64,000 bases of DNA from Alopecurus myosuroides (lineage: Eukaryota; Streptophyta; Magnoliopsida; Poales; Poaceae), in NCBI GenBank assembly GCA_028641055.1, contig CM054062.1, forward strand, positions 234,496,376 to 234,560,375. The letters run 5' to 3'. Positions 35,075 through 46,948 of this stretch are shown here, one piece after another (position 1 is the stretch's first letter; the number at the start of each line of letters is the position of its first letter). Under the pieces are notes generated by a model that worked only from the letters and a program-made list of their open reading frames with translations, was not told the DNA's origin and did no database searches. Position numbers and translations under genes: made by a program.

Positions 35075-36668
35075 TGATACGTCTCCAACGTATCTATAAT
35101 TTCTGATGCTCCATGATAATATTATGCCAATTGCTACAAGTTTTCTTTCTTCTTTATGTCGTTTTTATCGATTTTCTGGACTAACCTATTGACAAGATTC
35201 CACAGAGACAGTTTCATGTTTTCTACTGTTTTTAGTTTCAGAAAAGTTGTTCTGGAAATATTCTCGGAATTGGAAAATTCGAAGCCCGGAAGTCCTATTT
35301 TCCCCGGAAGCATCCAGAAGACCGGAGAGGAGTCGAAGAGGGGCACCAGGGGGCCCACACCATGGGGTGGCACCCCTAGCAACGCCAGGGGGTTGTGTGG
35401 GCCCCCAGGGCTCCACTGCCTTTGCCCTTTCGCCTATTTATTCCCCCCGGATGGAAAACCCTATACACCTGATCATAAATCCCCGAAAAGTTCCACAGTC
35501 GCCGTCATCGTCAACCCTAGATCAGGGGGGTTCTGAAGCTATCTCCCGGCACCCTGCCGGAGAGGATATCATCACTGGAGGCCTCTTCATCACCATGCCC
35601 GCCTCTGGTTTGATGCGTGAGTAGTTCATCCTTGGACTACGGGTCCATAGAAGTAGCTAGATGGTTGTCTTCTCCTCCTATGCCTCAATGTTTAGATCTC
35701 GTGAGCTGCCTAACATGATCGAGATTGTTCTTATGTAACTCTATGTGTTGTGTTTGCTGGGATCCGATGAATATTGAACTTATGCCAAGTTGATTATAGT
35801 CTTTTATTGCATATGTTATTTGTGATCTTGCATGCTTTCTGTTGCTAGTAGTTGCTCTAGCCAAGTAGTTGCTAGTGACTCCAAGAGGGAGTATTTATGC
35901 TCGATAGTTGGGTTTATGCCTCCTTTTCGCCTGTGCTCGAGTGACAGAAATGTGACGAGGGAGGATGTGCTGTTGCCACTAGGGAGAAAACAACAACGTG
36001 AGTGCCCGCGTGCACAATCATTGCTTATATTACACACATTGTTTAATGCAATTATCTGTTGCTTGCAACTTAATACCTAAGGGGGTTCGGATGATAACCC
36101 GAGGGTGGATTATTAGTCATAGATGCAGTTGGATTACGGTCTATGTATATTGTTGTAATGCCCGCACTAAATATCATAGTAGTCATCATGCCATGGATGT
36201 GCACTATGATGCAACCTTTATTTGTCAATTGCCTAGTTGTAATTTTTTCACCCAGGATGCTATCTTTTATGGAGAGACACCACTAGTGAACCTATGAACC
36301 CCGATCCATTTTCCTACACTGTTAAACAAACCCCTACAATTTCCTGCTTTCTTTACTTACTGCAAGCATACACTATTTTCCACACTATACGTCTAATCTT
36401 TGTTTTCAGCAAGATCGGTGAGATTGATAACCTCACTGTACCGTTGGAACAAAGTATTTTGGTTGTGTTGTGCACAGGTTCCGCGTTGTTGTTGAAACCG
36501 GTGAGTCATCACCACCGTCAGTGGCATCAACCTTCCGAAGATCCTCTTTCTCCTACTGGATTGATAACCTTGGTTCTTAACTGAGGAAAATTCTTACTGT
36601 TGCACTCATCATACCCTCCTCTTGGGGTTCCCAACACGCTATCAAGGAATCATTGAGGCGTAGCATCA
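35075..36668 (+). mobile_element. 5' LTR of element D
   Basis: Starts TGATACGTCTCCAACG and ends GCGTAGCATCA. It includes a TATA-like CTATTTATTCC near 35432 and the GC-rich leader typical of this LTR type. Confidence 0.9.
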
Positions 36669-36678
36669 AGGAAATTTC

Positions 36679-36696
36679 TGGCGCTGTTTCCGGAAA
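36679..36696 (+). other. primer binding site of element D
   Basis: TGGCGCTGTTTCCGGAAA lies 10 bases after the LTR. It resembles the tRNA-Asp type site TGGCGCCGTTGCCGGGGA used by many Triticeae gypsy elements, with several mismatches. Confidence 0.65.
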
Positions 36697-36868
36697 GAAA
36701 GAAGTCTGCTGATAAAAGGAGTCTCTCACTCTCAACCTCTTTATTTTGTTTATTGTCTTGTTTTTATTTTTGTCTTGTTTTGCTTCTTTATTTTAAAAAA
36801 ACACAAAAAATTTAGTTTACTTCATAGCTGTTATTTTTGCTTTTCTGCTCTTAGTTTAATCTATAATC

Positions 36869-37477
36869 ATGATTCTACCCAAGTTTAACTTGAAAGACGT
36901 ACCAATAGGTAGCGGTTATATAATTGGGAAATATAATATTGGAGAGTTTTTTAATTATGTTAGTAAGCACAAAGAATTTGAGGATAGATCCTTAGCTGAA
37001 GTTGCTCCAGATTATGAAACCGCTGCAGCATCTCTAGTTCGTATGATGGAAGCTAGGTTTGTTAACATTAATCCCATAATACAACAAATGTTCCTCAACC
37101 TTGATAATATTAAGGATAGCGAAAAAAGAGAGTTTATTTTAGAAACCTTGTTTGAAGAATTTGGTGATTTTGTCGTTGAAGCTAGAAAAGTTTTTGACCG
37201 ATTTGAGATGTCAGGCTCATGTGTAGATGTTAATAGCACACCAGGTAAATCCAATTATAAAGAAATTAAAATACCAATACCCTTTAAATCGGTAGGAATG
37301 CATGAAGCTCTAGAAAAGAATTTTGATTGGATTGTTCCTGCAAACCCATTTGATGAAAGTAGTGTGCTTAAAAGCGTTGATAAAGGGACATCTAAAACTT
37401 CTATAGATGAAATACAATTCATTGTTGAGGAGATTTCTAAGCTTAATTTTGATGTTTCTTCACTTGAAAATACTTGA
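36869..37477 (+). CDS. unknown 202-aa ORF of element D
   Basis: This uninterrupted ORF begins MILPKFNLKDVPIGSGYIIG and ends SKLNFDVSSLENT. It is acidic and probably helical (MMEARFVNINPIIQQ, FILETLFEEFGDFVVEARKV), with no zinc knuckle, protease motif or membrane segment. It sits about 170 bp after the primer site, the normal place for gag, but I do not recognise it as gag. It is followed by a GCGCTACCGGGAGACAACCC motif at about 37518, often seen after such ORFs in Triticeae elements. Staying open in an old element could be chance or past selection. Function unknown. Confidence 0.55.
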   Translation: MILPKFNLKDVPIGSGYIIGKYNIGEFFNYVSKHKEFEDRSLAEVAPDYETAAASLVRMMEARFVNINPIIQQMFLNLDNIKDSEKREFILETLFEEFGDFVVEARKVFDRFEMSGSCVDVNSTPGKSNYKEIKIPIPFKSVGMHEALEKNFDWIVPANPFDESSVLKSVDKGTSKTSIDEIQFIVEEISKLNFDVSSLENT

Positions 37478-38197
37478 ATTGCTTTCTATGACTAGCTGAA
37501 AGGCGTTAAAGAAAAGCGCTACCGGGAGACAACCCGTTTTATTTCTCCGTTTTCAACCCGTTTTCCTTTGTTTACTTTTGTTTTATTTGCACCTGGGTGT
37601 TGTATATTTCCTTAGCAACCCCTCTGTATTTTTTCTTTTGTGTTTTTTTTATCCAAGTAAAGCCTCTAGTGGAAAGTTGAGGCTATATTTCGGATTTCTA
37701 TGCAGGAAACAAATTTCTGCCGTCCACTGTTAAATCCGTATAAAATAACAGAAAATTCAAAATGACCTGAGTTTTTCTATGCGTAATCCTGGGATATATA
37801 CACAACTTTTCTAAGTTGACCACTTTTTGATTTGAGCAACATAAGATTTTCAAAAAAAATCATTTTTACCTGTTGTCCTGTTTTGACAGATTTCTGCCAA
37901 TAATTGCATTTGCATCTTAATCTCTTTCTTTTGAAGTTCTTTTGAGAAAAGGAGTTTTAAAAGAAGTTGTGGAAGTATCTAATATGGTTTTGAGTGTTAG
38001 TCTTGTGTTGAAACTGAACCATGTTAATTTATTATTTCGATTGCACTAACGTTGCTAATAAAGATTGTGAGAAGTTTCGTGTGAAGGAAGTTTTCAAGGG
38101 TCAAGAGAAGAGGATGATATGAAGTGATCTAGAAGAGTGAAAAGCCTAAGCTTGGGGATGCCCCGGTGGTACATCCCAGCAAATTCCAATAATATTT
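37478..38197 (+). mobile_element. non-coding internal region of D, before A
   Basis: AT-rich non-coding sequence with T runs and no ORF of note. It ends at the TATTT target where element A inserted. Confidence 0.8.
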
Positions 38198-39212
38198 TGT
38201 AACACCTAGGGTGTTACCTGTTTGTTTTCTTTTTGTTTGCATCATCTGCATCCCATAAGCATTGCATCATGTTTTTTTTTTTCCAAAACCAATCAAAACT
38301 TCAAAAAAACAATTTAAATTGTTCAAAACCCCAATGGTAAATTTCCAATTCAACTTAAATTTTAAATCATTTCAATCATGAAGGGCATGATCAAATGGTG
38401 GTTTAAAAAAAATCCAATTCTTGCCAACTATTAAAGTCAATGATGATTGCAAATTGCTTGAGATTAATAAATAAAATTTGTTTATTTCCAAAAAAAATTC
38501 CCAAAACAAACCTTATTTGAGAATTCAACTAACCACTTTAAAAATTCCACTAATAACTCCAAGTTTGAGAATAATGCTAACTTTGCTTCCATCTTGTTGT
38601 TTTGAAAGTAATAAAATTATTTAATGAAATAAAACCCTAACCCTTTTCTATCTCTATCTTTTATTCTTTACAACAATCAGCTAATAGAAAAAAATAAAAT
38701 AATAAAAAAAATAATAGCAAAGGAGGGGGCAGCCCCATCCTCTTTCACCCTGCAACCCACCCACAGAACATCACCATCTTCTCCCCTCACCACCGGTAGG
38801 CATGATCACCGCGAGGAGATCCTCTCTCCGGGAATGGAATCGGGGTGGATTCCTCGTCAACTTCCGTGAAGACTCGGAGGCGGGAGGAGGCCCGTGCCGG
38901 CCGCGCCGTCGCCGGACGTCCCCCTCGTCGCTGTTGTACGTCGGCGATCTTCCTCGACAACCGCACTGCCACGGGGAGAAACGACCACGCCGACAACCGC
39001 GGTGAGTCACCGTCCCTCGGGGCTTTCCCTCTGCCCTACCCTCTTGCTCTCTGTACTTGCCGTCGAGCAGCACACCGCACCCGTCGCCCGCTGTGGGATC
39101 GCTGCTGAATACCTCTGTCCGCCATCGCGATCCTCGTCTGCTTCGTTGGATTCAGATATCCGTCCGGGTCACCTTATGTTCTGTCAGTTGCGGCTACCTT
39201 CAGAAAACACGA

Positions 39213-39280
39213 CCCAGCCTAGTGGTTGACTCCCCTTGCGCGCCCACCCTAGGTCTCGGGTTCGAAACCCGCGCGACGCG
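39213..39280 (+). other. tRNA-like (Pol III A/B box) segment in A 5' LTR
   Basis: CCTAGTGGTTGACTCC resembles an A box and CGGGTTCGAAACCCG (39257-39271) is a perfect T-arm/B box. It is repeated in the 3' LTR with the T-arm at 43572-43586. B1 and B2 have a diverged version at about the same distance from the LTR start. Confidence 0.6.
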
Positions 39281-41205
39281 CAGCGCCCCATTTTTCTCTT
39301 TTTTTCCGCGCTGACACACGGGACCCACCATTCAGTGACCGCAGAGGCCACCTCAGTCACCATCCACGCCCAGTCAGCGCAGCGTGGCCTCGGGCCCGCG
39401 CGTCAGCCTCCCTGGCTAGCTTCCGCCTCGGTGAGAATCCCCCGAGATCCAGATCTGGATCTGAAGTTTGCACCGAGGCCCCTGCCTCTCTTCAGTTTTG
39501 CACCCGAGCCCCTCCAACTTCTCTTTCCATCACAAACAAGTCCCTGGCCTTTTGCAAATAAACCAAAAAATTCAAATGCTCACAACTTTCAAACCACAAA
39601 CCCAAATACCACAAATTTTATATGTATTCCAATCAAAATTTCCTGAACTTTTCAAATATGCAATTTGTTTCCTGTTTTGAACTTTCAAAATGCAATTAAA
39701 ATTTGAATTCAAATAATTCAATTGTAATTTGCAACAATTCATAAATAATTCATACTAATTCCAAATAATGCAAATAAAATATGTTTTCCATACCATTTCA
39801 ACTCATCTTTCCAAATATAAATTTTGTTTCCTGGTTTGAATAATTTAAATTGCCTAAACAATTTAAATCTTGTTTAATTCAATTAAAAATTGTTTAATAT
39901 TGTTTAATTCATAATTAAATAATCCTAAGTCCAATTTCAAAATGTGAAACATGTAATCCAACTAAAATTTGATGTTCTGTTCAAATATCAACTTTGTTAT
40001 TTGTTTTGAACATTTTAAGTGGTTGAAAACAACAAATACTTGTGTGTTCCCTTTAAGGCACCCAAAAATTTCCCTAAGTTAATAATAAATTCTAAATTGC
40101 TACACCCTATTTTAATTTGATTCTAATGTTGTTATTTTGCTGTTTTCCTCATCCATGCATCATGCTAATCCACCTTCATCTGTTGATTAGTTGGAAAACA
40201 AATCGTCTAACCATAATTCATGGGCTGTTCATATGCAACTCAAATTGCATATGGGTCCATTTAAATCTGTTTATCTTGTCAACTAGTTTACCTTGATGCA
40301 TCTTTAAACTTGTCATGCATCCATATCTTGATCATGCTGGATCTTTTGCCGTAGTAGTAATTGTTGCATCCGGTGTTTGTTCGAGGTTCGTTGCTCCTTC
40401 CCGGATAGGACGTTGAGATGATGTGAGCAACGACAAGTTCTGCTACCTTGCGGGATCTCAGGCAAGTATACTCACTTGCTGCCAAATGGCTGCTTTTCAT
40501 CACTTGTTACCGATGCTTTCCGTTGTTCTTATTCTAGCCTGTTGATACGATGCTTGTGTCTCGATCCTATTATATGTTTACCTTGCAGCCATGATATAGC
40601 CTTTTCTTCCACTTCCTATTACCTGTTGCTTGTTTACCCTGTTGGCCCTCGTGTCGTAGTTGCATGCTTATGTTTGTTTGTGCTCGAGTCTTGTTATCCT
40701 TTGTCGTATCACCTGTTTAGTTGATAGTTGGGTTTCAATTCAATCAACAAACTGTTAATGTTTTGGGTATTAATAATTTGATGTTAAGGCACCGGCAGGA
40801 GGCCCGGGTTAGGGTTTTGGAGCCTGCTAGTGTCGACCCTAATAGGAAAAGGGTCTTGTCTACTGATCCATGATGAGCGTGCTCACCGCATCCGGGTGGT
40901 AGTATGGGACCCCCCTCGACTTAGACCTGATCTGCAGCTTGTCCGAAGAGCCACACTTAGTTCGGGTGTTCCATTTGCTCCTTGCATAATGGGTTGATCA
41001 CCCATGGTTACTGATGATGATGATGATGCATATAGGGCGAGGCCTGTGGTGCCGGGGGGGTGTGGTTTTCACCCCTGCGCTTAGCGGACTGGCCGGGACC
41101 TTATAGCTCTGTGGCTCCGAGGATGGGTTGTAGAGATGGTTTGGGTCGTGTCAAGCCAACCTGAGTTTTAGTTGGTGGCTTGAGTGTGTACGGGTACTGG
41201 AGCAC

Positions 41206-41270
41206 ACCCTGCAGGGATAAATCTTCTCGAGAAGCCGTGTTGTCCGCGGTTATGTGACGACTTGGTGAAA
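41206..41270 (+). repeat. palindrome block in A 5' LTR
   Basis: CCCTGCAGGG, CTTCTCGAGAAG and CCGCGG in this order, the reverse complement of the B arrangement because A lies on +. The same block is at 45521-45586 in the 3' LTR. Confidence 0.9.
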
Positions 41271-42036
41271 GTACTGGCTAACAAGTACTCAGAACAACTT
41301 ACACCTAACTAATGATAACTTGACTAGTAATAGTCTTATTGACACAACAACTTGATCCATCATTAATCCAACAGTGTGAGTTATCCTTGGGTTGCTTCCT
41401 TAGTAGGGGGTAACATTGGATGGGTTTGTTTGGTGAGTAGTTGTAGTTGGTTACGATACGCTATCTTATCTCCTTTCTGTTAGCCGGAAGTTGTAGTGTG
41501 TTTCTGTAGTTGGTTAGTGCAGCCCGCTGCCGCTTATTTGCAATAATCCCTTCCTTTCCGTTGATCCCAAAGTATTTGTAACTTGTGATGATCGGATTAC
41601 GCCGGTATCTTGTGAGTATGGGTTTATCCACTTGCCAGTACTTAACCGTACTGACCCACGAATCTCTTTCGTGGCTGCATATTCAACATTGCAGTCAACA
41701 GGTTTGAAGTCTGACGACGTTAGCTTGGGAATCCCTCCGGCTTGGCCTGGGCAGGGATTGGACGCTCTCGGTTATCTTCGGGACTCTTAGTCCAATTTGT
41801 ATCTTGTCCGTAGCCGGACACTATGTTGTTTCTTCCGCTGTTATTTGGATCTTTGTATTGTATCAGTTGTATTCCTGACTCGTTTGAGTCCTCTTGTATA
41901 AATCTTTTCTGTTGTTGTTGTGGATTATTCGTGAACTGTTGTAATGATTATCACAAGTGGCAACCTGGAATCGGTTATTATGCGGATTTGGCGGGAATGC
42001 TGAAATCTGCATAGTGCCCGATCTCGGGGCGTCACA

Positions 42037-42513
42037 AATGGTATCAGAGCCTTGGTTCCGATTCCCGAGATTGTTTCGATACGAATGGTTATCGAAGCAA
42101 CGGGTCCGCAAAGCCTGTAGGATAACCTCGCTAACGGTCGTTGTTTCTAGAGTGTCAAAAACTATTTCTGCTAAACTATATTGGAAAAACATCTCAATAG
42201 GATTCTTGTTTTCTCCTTATCCCTATTCTATTTCCCCTCCCATCTTATTTGTTTTGGAGTCTACTCTCGTACTCAATCTTTCAAAGTGTTAGGATCCTAC
42301 GTGGGTGGACGTTTTCTGAGCCCTTAACCTAATAGGTTCGATTATCGGAAGATTCCTGGTGGGAGAACATCGTCGTCACTCCGAGCAAGAATCCCTTGTT
42401 AGTGGTGTCGAGGAGATCAGCTGGAAGCACGAAGAATCGATAGTCGAACTTCTTTCCCCTCCCGGGTTAGCAGGTGGATTGCGAGGGCGCAATCCCTTGT
42501 TAGTGGTGTCGTC
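42037..42513 (+). mobile_element. minimal internal domain of element A
   Basis: These 477 bp start with AA and the tRNA-Met primer site TGGTATCAGAGCC (42039-42051). They end with TAGTGGTGTCGTC directly before the 3' LTR, with no polypurine tract. A perfect hairpin GGATTGCG-AGGG-CGCAATCC lies at 42476-42495. The phrase CTTGTTAGTGGTGTCG occurs on both sides of that region. B2 has the same limits and hairpin. No ORF with a known domain is present. Confidence 0.9.
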
Positions 42514-45500
42514 TGTAACACCTGGGGTGTTACCTGTTTGTTTTCTTTTTGTTTGCATCATCTGCATCCCATAAGCATTGCATCATGTTTTTTTTTTCCA
42601 AAACCAATCAAAACTTCAAAAAAACAATTTAAATTGTTCAAAACCCCAATGGTAAATTTCCAATTCAACTTAAATTTTAAATCATTTCAATCATGAAGGG
42701 CATGATCAAATGGTGGTTTAAAAAAATCCAATTCTTGCCAACTATTAAAGTCAATGATGATTGCAAATTGCTTGAGATTAATAAATAAAATTTGTTTATT
42801 TCCAAAAAAAAATTCCCAAAACAAACCTTATTTGAGAATTCAACTAACCACTTTAAAAATTCCACTAATAACTCCAAGTTTGAGAATAATGCTAACTTTG
42901 CTTCCATCTTGTTGTTTTGAAAGTAATAAAATTATTTAATGAAATAAAACCCTAACCCTTTTCTATCTCTATCTTTTATTCTTTACAACAATCAGCTAAT
43001 AGAAAAAAATAAAATAATAAAAAAAATAATAGCAAAGGAGGGGGCAGCCCCATCCTCTTTCACCCTGCAACCCACCCACAGAACATCACCATCTTCTCCC
43101 CTCACCACCGGTAGGCATGATCACCGCGAGGAGATCCTCTCTCCGGGAATGGAATCGGGGTGGATTCCTCGTCAACTTCCGTGAAGACTCGGAGGCGGGA
43201 GGAGGCCCGTGCCGGCCGCGCCGTCGCCGGACGTCCCCCTCGTCGCTGCTGTACGTCGGCGATCTTCCTCGACAACCGCACTGCCACGGGGAGAAACGAC
43301 CACGCCGACAACCGCGGTGAGTCACCGTCCCTCGGGGCTTTCCCTCTGCCCTACCCTCTTGCTCTCTGTACTTGCCGTCGAGCAGCACACCGCACCCGTC
43401 GCCCGCTGTGGGATCGCTGCTGAATACCTCTGTCCGCCATCGCGATCCTCGTCTGCTTCGTTGGATTCAGATATCCGTCCGGGTCACCTTATGTTCTGTC
43501 AGTTGCGGCTACCTTCAGAAAACACGACCCAGCCTAGTGGTTGACTCCCCTTGCGCGCCCACCCTAGGTCTCGGGTTCGAAACCCGCGCGACGCGCAGCG
43601 CCCCATTTTTCTCTTTTTTTCCGCGCTGACACACGGGACCCACCATTCAGTGACCGCACAGGCCACCTCAGTCACCATCCACGCCCAGTCAGCGCAGCGT
43701 GGCCTCGGGCCCGCGCGTCAGCCTCCCTGGCTAGCTTCCGCCTCGGTGAGAATCCCCCGAGATCCAGATCTGGATCTGAAGTTTGCACCGAGGCCCCTGC
43801 CTCTCTTCAGTTTTGCACCCGAGCCCCTCCAACTTCTCTTTCCATCACAAACAAGTCCCTGGCCTTTTGCAAATAAACCAAAAAATTCAAATGCTCACAA
43901 CTTTCAAACCACAAACCCAAATACCACAAATTTTATATGTATTCCAATCAAAATTTCCTGAACTTTTCAAATATGCAATTTGTTTCCTGTTTTGAACTTT
44001 CAAAATGCAATTCAAATTTGAATTCAAATAATTCAATTGTAATTTGCAACAATTCATAAATAATTCATACTAATTCCAAATAATGCAAATAAAATATGTT
44101 TTCCATACCATTTCAACTCATCTTTCCAAATATAAATTTTGTTTCCTGGTTTGAATAATTTAAATTGCCTAAACAATTTAAATCTTGTTTAATTCAATTA
44201 AAAATTGTTTAATATTATTTAATTCATAATTAAATAATCCTAAGTCCAATTTCAAAATGTGAAACATGTAATCCAACTAAAATTTGATGTTCTGTTCAAA
44301 TATCAACTTTGTTATTTGTTTTGAACATTTTAAGTGGTTGAAAACAACAAATACTTGTGTGTTCCCTTTAAGGCACCCAAAAATTTCCCTAAGTTAATAA
44401 TAAATTCTAAATTGCTACACCCTATTTTAATTTGATTCTAATGTTGTTATTTTGCTGTTTTCCTCATCCATGCATCATGCTAATCCACCTTCATCTGTTG
44501 ATTAGTTGGAAAACAAATCATCTAACCATAATTCATGGGCTGTTCATATGCAACTCAAATTGCATATGGGTCCATTTAAATCTGTTTATCTTGTCAACTA
44601 GTTTACCTTGATGCATCTTTAAACTTGTCATGCATCCATATCTTGATCATGCTGGATCTTTTGCCGTAGTAGTAATTGTTGCATCCGGTGTTTGTTCGAG
44701 GTTCGTTGCTCCTTCCCGGATAGGACGTTGAGATGATGTGAGCAACGACAAGTTCTGCTACCTTGCGGGATCTCAGGCAAGTATACTCACTTGCTGCCAA
44801 ATGGCTGCTTTTCATCACTTGTTACCGATGCTTTCCGTTGTTCTTATTCTAGCCTGTTGATACGATGCTTGTGTCTCGATCCTATTATATGTTTACCTTG
44901 CAGCCATGATATAGCCTTTTCTTCCACTTCCTATTACCTGTTGCTTGTTTACCCTGTTGGCCCTCGTGTCGTAGTTGCATGCTTAGGTTTGTTTGTGCTC
45001 GAGTCTTGTTATCCTTTGTCGTATCACCTGTTTAGTTGATAGTTGGGTTTCAATTCAATCAACAAACTGTTAATGTTTTGGGTATTAATAATTTGATGTT
45101 AAGGCACCGGCAGGAGGCCCGGGTTAGGGTTTTGGAGCCTGCTAGTGTCGACCCTAATAGGAAAAGGGTCTTGTCTACTGATCCATGATGAGCGTGCTCA
45201 CCGCATCCGGGTGGTAGTATGGGACCCCCCTCGACTTAGACCTGATCTGCAGCTTGTCCGAAGAGCCACACTTAGTTCGGGTGTTCCATTTGCTCCTTGC
45301 ATAATGGGTTGATCACCCATGGTTACTGATGATGATGATGATGCATATAGGGCGAGGCCTGTGGTGCCGGGGGGGTGTGGTTTTCACCCCTGCGCTTAGC
45401 GGACTGGCCGGGACCTTATAGCTCCGTGGCTCCGAGGATGGGTTGTAGAGATGGTTTGGGTCGTGTCAAGCCAACCTGAGTTTTAGTTGGTGGCTTGAGT

Positions 45501-46351
45501 GTGTACGGGTACTGGAGCACACCCTGCAGGGATAAATCTTCTCGAGAAGCCGTGTTGTCCGCGGTTATGTGACGACTTGGTGAAAGTACTGGCTAACAAG
45601 TACTCAGAACAACTTACACCTAACTAATGATAACTTGACTAGTAATAGTCTTATTGACACAACAACTTGATCCATCATTAATCCAACAGTGTGAGTTATC
45701 CTTGGGTTGCTTCCTTAGTAGGGGGTAACATTGGATGGGTTTGTTTGGTGAGTAGTTGTAGTTGGTTACGATACGCTATCTTATCTCCTTTCTGTTAGCC
45801 GGAAGTTGTAGTGTGTTTCTGTAGTTGGTTAGTGCAGCCCGCTGCCGCTTATTTGCAATAATCCCTTCCTTTCCGTTGATCCCAAAGTATTTGTAACTTG
45901 TGATGATCGGATTACGCCGGTATCTTGTGAGTATGGGTTTATCCACTTGCCAGTACTTAACCGTACTGACCCACGAATCTCTTTCGTGGCTGCATATTCA
46001 ACATTGCAGTCAACAGGTTTGAAGTCTGACGACGTTAGCTTGGGAATCCCTCCGGCTTGGCCTGGGCAGGGATTGGACGCTCTCGGTTATCTTCGGGACT
46101 CTTAGTCCAATTTGTATCTTGTCCGTAGCCGGACACTATGTTGTTTCTTCCGCTGTTATTTGGATCTTTGTATTGTATCAGTTGTATTCCTGACTCGTTT
46201 GAGTCCTCTTGTATAAATCTTTTCTGTTGTTGTTGTGGATTATTCGTGAACTGTTGTAATGATTATCACAAGTGGCAACCTGGAATCGGTTATTATGCGG
46301 ATTTGGCGGGAATGCTGAAATCTGCATAGTGCCCGATCTCGGGGCGTCACA
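42514..46351 (+). mobile_element. 3' LTR of element A
   Basis: Nearly identical to the 5' LTR. Visible differences include CTGGGG for CTAGGG at the start, CTGCTGTACG for CTGTTGTACG and GCTCCGTGG for GCTCTGTGG. Confidence 0.95.
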
Positions 46352-46948
46352 TATTTAAGCGTCTAATCTTGGGGATGCCCAAGGCATCCCCTTCTTCATC
46401 GACAAATTATCAGGTCACTTCTAGTGAAACTATATTTTTATTCGGTCACATCTTATGTGCTTTACTTGGAGCGTCTTTTATTTTTTGCTTTAAGTTTGTT
46501 TTTATTTTAGCAATAATCTTGGTTGCACCCCAGCATTCTTTTATTGGAGAGTGACACGCTCCGCTTTTTCATGGGAATACTTTGTATTCTTAATCTTTGT
46601 CTTGCTGTTGCATTTATTTAGCTCCTGTGTTGCATGCATCTCTTATCAGAGCTGTTAGTTTTAGTAGTGTTATGTGAGTACTCTTATTTTTGCTTGCTAT
46701 ATCATGAAGAGTATTTTTGTTAAAACATATGTTGTATGGTGCTTGTTGGGAGAAGAAACTGCTGCTTAAAGTAGAATTTTTAATGGTGCAAGTAGAAGCT
46801 TATATAAACTGTGGCTAGAACTTTTTCGTATCATGCTATATGTAATTTTAGTTTTAAAGCCTTGTGGTTGTTGAGTAGCATGATTAGCCTCAAATAGCTG
46901 AGATTGTTTAATGTGCCATTAAAAGATTCATGAGTTGTTCTTGTCATA
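46352..46948 (+). mobile_element. internal region of D between A and C
   Basis: Non-coding, with CTTGGGGATGCCCAAGGCATCC (a hairpin-forming motif common in non-autonomous Triticeae elements) at about 46367-46390. It ends at the TCATA target of element C. Confidence 0.85.

Larger units (their letters stand above)
38198..42036 (+). mobile_element. 5' LTR of element A
   Basis: Opens with the near-palindrome GTAACACCTAGGGTGTTAC. AT-rich up to 38720, GC-rich 38760-39480, then AT-rich to 40200. It carries a tRNA-like segment at about 39213-39280 and the palindrome block at 41206-41270. ORFs inside have no recognisable domain. Confidence 0.93.
38198..46351 (+). mobile_element. element A: complete long-LTR, mini-internal non-autonomous retrotransposon
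   Basis: LTRs of 3839 bp (38198-42036) and 3838 bp (42514-46351) enclose only 477 bp. The TSD TATTT is perfect (38193-38197 and 46352-46356). LTRs begin TGTAACACC and end GGGGCGTCACA, as in B1/B2, but overall they are a diverged subfamily. The two LTRs differ at only about ten positions by eye, so insertion was recent, on the order of 0.1 million years at commonly used grass rates (inference). It has no gene and was moved by another element's proteins. Confidence 0.95.

Noticed and set aside
38770..39680. Paired ORFs in A LTRs (repeated at 43085-43995)
   Set aside because: They are the same in both LTRs because the LTRs are nearly identical; conservation here shows recent insertion, not coding.
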